Positions 7,094-11,266 of a DNA stretch of 11,266 bases are shown one piece after another. The DNA is from Firmicutes bacterium UBA6648. GTDB taxonomy: Bacteria > Bacillota > Clostridia > Peptostreptococcales > Anaerovoracaceae. Every line of letters starts with the position of its first letter. Position 1 is the first letter of the stretch. The notes below the pieces were generated by a model. The model worked only from the letters and a program-made list of their open reading frames with translations. It was not told where the DNA came from and did no database searches. The stretch is taken from assembly GCA_002455605.1 (NCBI GenBank), contig DKLE01000101.1, positions 1 through 11,266 of the forward strand. The letters run 5' to 3'. The position numbers and the translations under genes were made by a program.

Positions 7094-7882
7094 TCAATTT
7101 AGTTTTACAGCCAAGATGCTGATGTTATCCGCACCGCCATTGTTTAACGCGGTTATCATTAATTCTTCTACCCAGCCTTCAATATCCTTTTTCGGCTTTA
7201 ATAACATCTGAATATCGTTATCCGATACCATTTCTGTCAACCCATCACTGCATAAAAGGAATATGTCATCTTTTTTTATTTGAATTTGTTGGGATATATG
7301 TGGTTTTAATAGCATCTCATGCTCAAACATACCTAAGTGCTGCATTAATTTATGCCTTCTGGGATCCTTTGCGGCCTGCTCTTTTGTTATTAGATTCATA
7401 TCCAGCAACATGCTTATGCTGTTATGGTCTTTGCTGAGTTGGGTTATTTGCCCGTTCCGAAGCAAATATGCTCTGCTGTCTCCCACATTATAAATTTTCG
7501 CCCCATTGTTTTTTATAAGCAAGGTTACCAGGGTACTCCCCATCCTACTTTCACTCTGCAGCATTTCATCACAAATTCTGTTGTTCGCAGATCGAAGATA
7601 TTCTTCAAATAATGCATCTTCTTCTGCATCCTTAAACTTATTCGTGTATGGAGCAAGAGAGGCCACCGTGATAAGAGAAGCGACTTCTCCAAAGCTTTCT
7701 CCTCCCATGCCATCAGAAATTGCAAAAATAGCTGTATCTTGAAAGGTTCCTTTAAATTTTGTAGTATTGTTGATACCTTCTTTTTTTATATAACTTCCGT
7801 TAAAAAATAAATTATCTTCATTATTTTTTCTTTTTTTGCCCTTATCTACTAGCGCTACTGCACTTATTTTCATGTTATTCAT
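7094..7882 (-). CDS. PP2C-family (PPM) Ser/Thr protein phosphatase
   Basis: This 262-residue cytoplasmic Mn/Mg-dependent phosphatase is of normal length for bacterial PP2C (Stp/PrpC type). All diagnostic motifs are intact: RKNNEDN with Asp23, ISDGMGG with Asp57 and Gly58, RMGSTLV (113-119), NVGDSRAYL (132-140), SKDHN (150-154), LCSDGLTE with Asp213, and GADNISI with Asp252. It should be active and dephosphorylate phospho-Thr/Ser on the upstream kinase and its targets. AGGA lies 7 nt before Met1, which favours that start over Met4. The gene follows the RCC1-SLH gene by 16 nt and precedes the membrane FHA gene by 37 nt. Kinase-phosphatase pairing is usual in Firmicutes, but here a surface-protein gene separates them. 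Confidence 0.97.
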   Translation of the reverse strand: MNNMKISAVALVDKGKKRKNNEDNLFFNGSYIKKEGINNTTKFKGTFQDTAIFAISDGMGGESFGEVASLITVASLAPYTNKFKDAEEDALFEEYLRSANNRICDEMLQSESRMGSTLVTLLIKNNGAKIYNVGDSRAYLLRNGQITQLSKDHNSISMLLDMNLITKEQAAKDPRRHKLMQHLGMFEHEMLLKPHISQQIQIKKDDIFLLCSDGLTEMVSDNDIQMLLKPKKDIEGWVEELMITALNNGGADNISILAVKLN

Positions 7883-7898
7883 CTATTTATCCTGCAAA

Positions 7899-9503
7899 TT
7901 ACAATAAGCGAGCTACTGATACAAAGGCGGATTCTCTTGTTAAATTACTTTTTGGATCAAACTTGTTGCCGGTACCCTTCATTAAGTCATGACTGTAAGC
8001 ATAGCAAACATAAGGCTTTGCCCAGTCACTTATGGAATCATAATCCGCATATTCATTTATTTTGTTCTCACTGGTAAGTGCCTTTTTATTTTTGTACATG
8101 GCAAGCATTTTTGCTGCCTGTTCACGGGTAAGGGTGCCATTAGGGTTAAAGGTAGTTGCAGAAGTCCCGCTTATAAAACCCATATCGTATGCTTTTAAAA
8201 TTTCTTCCTTATATGGTGAAGAACTGATATCGGTAAATGGGTTTTTACTTGCCCCCTTAGCCTCTATGCTCTTCGATTCATATACATACACAAGCAAGGC
8301 TGCAAATTCTGCTCTAGTAATGTTACTTTTATATTTATACTGTACAGATAAAGGCATAGCTCCTGCACGTTGAAGTTTCTCTGCGGATGGTCTCGCCCAT
8401 GCGCTAATACCACTTAATACATCTACCACGTCAGTTTCCGGTCGTCGGGCTTCCAATACTCTCACCGGCTGTAATTTGTTAGCTACAGTGGTATCCCCTA
8501 ACTGCCCATTCGCATTTCTTCCCCAGGTATATGCCGATGTATCACTTCCAATCGCATGGGTTCCGCCTGCCTCTATATCATAGAATTTAGCACTTGTCTT
8601 AATCATCCTTGGTGTGGCTGAAGTCTCAATATCTCCAACGCCTAACTGTCCATATTCACCATTGCCCCATGCATAAGCTTTTTTCTCCGTTGTTAACGCT
8701 ACGGAAAATGCTGCACCACCATCTGCAAAATATGCTTTCGAAATACCCGATACTTGAACCGGCACATTAGATTTTTCCATGTTATCGATTCCTAACTGTT
8801 TGCTGGAATTGCTTCCCCAGGTATATACATTTCCTTTTTTGTCAACAGCTAGAGAATGGTTATACCCTGAACCTATTGAAATGATGTCTTTTAAATTTTT
8901 TACTTGCACAGGATAGCTTTTATTTGTATTCGTGCCGTCTCCCAACTGTCCAAAATAATTATCCCCCCAGGTATATACATAGCCTCTGTTTGATAATACT
9001 ACATAATGATTTCCGCCTGCCTCTATATCGGTAACGTCAGCCAGCTGCTGCCAAGGATTTTTCCCTTGATTCCAAGTCCATAAGGTACCATCCGATTTTA
9101 TGGCTGCATACCCGGTTTGACCCGCTGCTATGACAACTACATTGGATAAGCCTGCAACCAATGTAGGGGTTTTCACATCATTTCCCCAAACATATACTTT
9201 TCCGCTTTCTGTAAGAGCCATAGAGCTGCTATATCCTGCAGCAACGGATACAATCTTGGTTAAAGGCTTAATTTGAACAAACTTTTCTGTATAAGTTCCT
9301 GCTTCCTGGCATAACTGTCCCTTTGCATTGGAACCGCATCCCCATACGGTTCCATCCGATTTCACCACTAACGTATGTGCGTCACCTGCTGCAATGGTGT
9401 CTTGAATACGGCCTGACTCAGTAATTACTGCTGCAGATACAGATGCCGTCATCGTTACCATTGTTAAAATAATTGCTAATAATACGACTAAAGATCTCTT
9501 CAT
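7899..9503 (-). CDS. Secreted RCC1-repeat beta-propeller protein with three C-terminal SLH domains
   Basis: The protein has 534 residues from the preferred start at 9503. A longer frame begins at 9536 and overlaps the kinase gene by 11 nt, but the start at 9503 has AAGGAAGGAT at ideal spacing and begins a clean Sec signal peptide (MKRSLVVLLAII..., likely cleavage after VSA, residues 22-24). Residues 36-352 contain seven RCC1-like repeats, each with an xAGxxH/Y-type turn and a YxWGxN-type strand about 50 residues apart: a complete seven-bladed propeller by count. Residues about 358-534 hold three SLH domains with TRAE (396-399), TREQ (459-462) and TRES (522-525). These typically bind pyruvylated secondary wall polymer. 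The mature protein should therefore display a propeller on the cell wall. Its ligand is unknown. Its position between kinase and phosphatase genes suggests it feeds into, or is controlled by, that signalling circuit. Confidence 0.93.
   Translation of the reverse strand: MKRSLVVLLAIILTMVTMTASVSAAVITESGRIQDTIAAGDAHTLVVKSDGTVWGCGSNAKGQLCQEAGTYTEKFVQIKPLTKIVSVAAGYSSSMALTESGKVYVWGNDVKTPTLVAGLSNVVVIAAGQTGYAAIKSDGTLWTWNQGKNPWQQLADVTDIEAGGNHYVVLSNRGYVYTWGDNYFGQLGDGTNTNKSYPVQVKNLKDIISIGSGYNHSLAVDKKGNVYTWGSNSSKQLGIDNMEKSNVPVQVSGISKAYFADGGAAFSVALTTEKKAYAWGNGEYGQLGVGDIETSATPRMIKTSAKFYDIEAGGTHAIGSDTSAYTWGRNANGQLGDTTVANKLQPVRVLEARRPETDVVDVLSGISAWARPSAEKLQRAGAMPLSVQYKYKSNITRAEFAALLVYVYESKSIEAKGASKNPFTDISSSPYKEEILKAYDMGFISGTSATTFNPNGTLTREQAAKMLAMYKNKKALTSENKINEYADYDSISDWAKPYVCYAYSHDLMKGTGNKFDPKSNLTRESAFVSVARLL
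8561..8579. repeat. 19-bp direct repeat copy A (RCC1 blade 7)
   Basis: The sequence ttccgcctgcctctatatc occurs here and again, identical, at 9011-9029, exactly 450 bp away (three blades of 50 codons). It encodes DIEAGG in the blade turn. Identity at the third codon positions suggests blade duplication or gene conversion within the propeller. Confidence 0.85.
8815..8830. repeat. 16-bp direct repeat ccccaggtatatacat, copy A
   Basis: This is identical to 8965-8980, exactly 150 bp away (one blade), with a 12-bp partial copy at 8521-8532. It encodes the VYTWG strand of the RCC1 repeat and shows the 150-bp periodicity of the propeller at the DNA level. Confidence 0.85.
8965..8980. repeat. 16-bp direct repeat ccccaggtatatacat, copy B
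   Basis: Second copy of the 16-bp unit at 8815-8830, in the adjacent propeller blade and in the same reading frame. Confidence 0.85.
9011..9029. repeat. 19-bp direct repeat copy B (RCC1 blade 4)
   Basis: Exact second copy of the unit at 8561-8579, in frame and encoding DIEAGG. The two copies lie three blades apart. Confidence 0.85.
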
Positions 9504-9510
9504 TTTATTT

Positions 9511-9520
9511 ATCCTTCCTT
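9511..9520 (-). promoter_or_regulatory. Ribosome binding site deciding the start of the RCC1-SLH gene
   Basis: Minus-strand AAGGAAGGAT ends 7 nt before the ATG at 9503, inside the short gap after the kinase stop codon at 9526-9528. It supports the 534-residue form that begins with a signal peptide, over the 545-residue frame opening at 9536 inside the kinase gene. Confidence 0.75.
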
Positions 9521-9525
9521 CTTCT

Positions 9526-11214
9526 TTAACGAACATCTACGGTACAAGTTGCTTTTTTATCTCCACACACTGCTGTTATTTTTGCAGTTCCCACACCTCT
9601 CGCTGTTATTACACCAGTACTTCCTACGTTTGCCACAGAATAGTCACTGCTATACCAGGATATGGATCCGCTATTTCCAGCTGTAAACTGTGCCACTGCA
9701 GAAATCTGCGTCGTCTCTCCGACGCCTAAGCTTACATTAGATGTACTGATTGTTAAGCTGGTCACTACTGATTGGGCGGGCTGAGAGTTTGTTTTAGCAC
9801 TGCTATTTGTATTGTTTGTAGAAGCGGTTGTTGTCTTTACCTTTTCTACTTTTTCCGGTGCTTTCTCTTCCAGTACAACTGTCTTCTCCTCTATTACCGG
9901 CTTTTCCTCCGGAACGATCTCCAGGTCTGCCTCATTATAGTTATCTGCTATATGGACTGCCGATTCACCATTATTGGTCGTTTCTATCGCTGCTGTTGTC
10001 GCCTGTTCTTCAGTCTCCGCCACTTTTACGTCATTATTTAAGGCGCTGCTATGCTGCATATTTATGCCTACCGCTGTAACACAAGCGATTACGATACATG
10101 CCGTTGCTGCTGCTCCTATAATGACATTTCTTTTCATTCTATTTTTGAACGTAGGCCTCGTATGAGAATTCAACTCAACCGATTCTATGATCACCTTTTC
10201 TTGATTAGATTCTTCTTTTTTATCAATGAAATCAGGTGTAAATTCTCCTTTCTTTTCTGCTGTATGCTCCTCTTGAACTGGTGTCACACTTTTTTTATTT
10301 TTATAATTTACCAGGGCATTTTTAAATTCTGTAGGGGTCTGCCAACGACTCTCTTTTTCGTAAGCACATGCCTTACAGATTAACTCGCTTAGCTCCTCGT
10401 CTGCTAAAAGCGGGCTAGGCATTTCCTCTCCCATCATTCTTTTTTCCATCGACTTCGCTATGTCGTCATAATTTACAGGCTCTGGAAAAGGATTTAAAAA
10501 AGGTGCTCTATAATAATTTGCCATCTTATATAAAACAAGTCCCAAAGAATAAATATCTACTGTGCTGTTTGCACTTTGTCCCTTATATACTTCAGGAGCC
10601 ATAAACGAATAGGTCCCTTTTAGCGACATTCCGCTTGTTGTATATTCTAAGTTTCTTGCTACGCCAAAATCGCCAAGCTTATAATCCCCGGAGGAACTTA
10701 CAAAAATATTGGATGGTTTAATATCCCTATGTACGATTTTCTTATCCCAAAGAAGCTCTAAGGCTGTGCAAATATCTATACCAATTCTTACAGTTTTTTC
10801 AATAGGCATTTGCTCTTCTTGCATTTGTGTCGTAAGATTTTTAAGAAGCTCCATTCGAATAAATAAATCGTACCCAACCCCATCTTTTTTCTCTATGATC
10901 TTATGGTCTTCATACGATACAATATTTGTATGCCCCTTAAAGGTATAGTAAAAGTTTATCTCATCAATAAGGTTCCCTACTACCTGCTTATAATAATTCT
11001 GCGCTGTTCTTACATCCGTTGCATAGCCTTCAATGAAGATATCTTCTTTTTCTGATTCATTCGAGGGTATGGATACATGTTTTATAGCCGAATAAAACAC
11101 TTTTCCGAACTCTTCTCTCTTTGCTTTATATACTTTCCCGTAACTACCTTGACCAATAAGGGATTCTATTTCCCATACTCCCCACAATGGAGCGAATTCC
11201 CATATATCACCCAT
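9526..11214 (-). CDS. Membrane Hanks-type Ser/Thr protein kinase with extracellular BIG2-like domain
   Basis: This 562-residue protein has an intact N-terminal kinase domain (about 12-305): glycine loop GQGSYGKVY (21-29), Lys45 in AIKHV, likely helix-C Glu85, HRDIKPSN (162-169), DFGVA with Asp182, and APE (206-208). The activation loop carries Thr192 and Thr193, candidate autophosphorylation sites. A charged juxtamembrane linker (305-360) leads to one TM helix (about 364-384). An extracellular Thr/Glu/Asn-rich stalk (390-482) follows, then a bacterial Ig-like BIG2 domain (about 483-562) with a WYSSD...G.ITARGVGTAKITA pattern. There are no PASTA repeats, so this is not a standard PrkC/PknB. 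The ectodomain could sense wall or surface ligands. It is the first gene of the array within the window. GGTGG lies 5 nt before the ATG. Likely substrates are partners of the FHA proteins encoded downstream. Confidence 0.96.
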   Translation of the reverse strand: MGDIWEFAPLWGVWEIESLIGQGSYGKVYKAKREEFGKVFYSAIKHVSIPSNESEKEDIFIEGYATDVRTAQNYYKQVVGNLIDEINFYYTFKGHTNIVSYEDHKIIEKKDGVGYDLFIRMELLKNLTTQMQEEQMPIEKTVRIGIDICTALELLWDKKIVHRDIKPSNIFVSSSGDYKLGDFGVARNLEYTTSGMSLKGTYSFMAPEVYKGQSANSTVDIYSLGLVLYKMANYYRAPFLNPFPEPVNYDDIAKSMEKRMMGEEMPSPLLADEELSELICKACAYEKESRWQTPTEFKNALVNYKNKKSVTPVQEEHTAEKKGEFTPDFIDKKEESNQEKVIIESVELNSHTRPTFKNRMKRNVIIGAAATACIVIACVTAVGINMQHSSALNNDVKVAETEEQATTAAIETTNNGESAVHIADNYNEADLEIVPEEKPVIEEKTVVLEEKAPEKVEKVKTTTASTNNTNSSAKTNSQPAQSVVTSLTISTSNVSLGVGETTQISAVAQFTAGNSGSISWYSSDYSVANVGSTGVITARGVGTAKITAVCGDKKATCTVDVR

Positions 11215-11266
11215 ATTTCCACCGTCTCTTCTACTAAATTTTACTTATTTCCATAAGATATTGCAT
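11215..11266 (-). other. Short leader upstream of the kinase gene; possible tail of a preceding gene
   Basis: These 52 nt hold the kinase ribosome binding site. All three minus-strand frames close within about the first 33 nt from the right edge, one of them with a TAG at 11234-11236. A preceding gene could therefore end here in any frame, and nothing identifies it. No convincing promoter or terminator is visible, so the array may start further upstream. Confidence 0.35.

Noticed and set aside
7899..9503. RCC1-SLH protein as a type VII secretion substrate
   Set aside because: It carries a clear N-terminal Sec signal peptide and SLH anchors, so ordinary Sec export explains its surface location.
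9504..9536. Upstream ATG at 9536 as the start of the RCC1-SLH protein
   Set aside because: It would overlap the kinase gene and add 11 charged residues before a signal peptide. The ATG at 9503 has a near-ideal ribosome binding site.
9772..10383. Several plus-strand frames opposite the kinase stalk and TM region
   Set aside because: Their composition (Leu/Cys/Tyr-rich runs) results from the Glu/Thr-rich stalk codons read in reverse; the kinase frame is continuous and domain-bearing.

Overview
The window is a single, tightly packed minus-strand gene array. It is AT-rich, uses ATG starts preceded by AGGAGG-like ribosome binding sites, and encodes an SLH-anchored surface protein plus a Hanks-type kinase. 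This points to a low-GC Gram-positive anaerobe of the Clostridia. That placement is an inference from gene content and style; no rRNA or other phylogenetic marker is present. No tRNA, rRNA, CRISPR array, insertion sequence or convincing terminator was seen.

In transcription order (right to left) the window holds: (1) a membrane Ser/Thr protein kinase with an extracellular BIG2-like domain, 9526-11214; (2) a Sec-secreted seven-repeat RCC1-type beta-propeller with three SLH anchors, 7899-9503; (3) a PP2C-type Ser/Thr phosphatase, 7094-7882; (4) a four-TM protein with a C-terminal FHA domain, 6139-7056; (5) a soluble protein with an uncharacterised N-terminal domain and a C-terminal FHA domain, 5245-6099; (6) a CpaE/TadZ/MinD-like protein whose P-loop has lost both expected lysines, 4139-5215; (7) a YukD/EsaB ubiquitin-like small protein, 3855-4109; (8) the first 1282 codons of an EssC/YukBA-type FtsK/SpoIIIE ATPase, the motor of type VIIb secretion, which runs off the left edge at base 1. 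Gaps between genes are only 6-39 nt, so all eight are probably co-transcribed.

YukD plus EssC identify a type VIIb secretion (T7SSb) locus. Its unusual feature is the complete phosphothreonine circuit placed upstream in the same array: a writer (kinase), an eraser (PP2C) and two FHA readers, followed by a CpaE-like protein that could act as a positioning or scaffold factor. The proposed model is that the kinase senses a wall or surface state through its ectodomain, perhaps with the SLH-anchored propeller. Phosphorylation, read by the FHA proteins, would then control assembly or activity of the EssC channel. This model is inferred from gene order and domains. The T7SSb partners EssB/YukC, EssA, EsaA and the WXG100 substrates are not in the window, and EssB is missing from its usual place between YukD and EssC.
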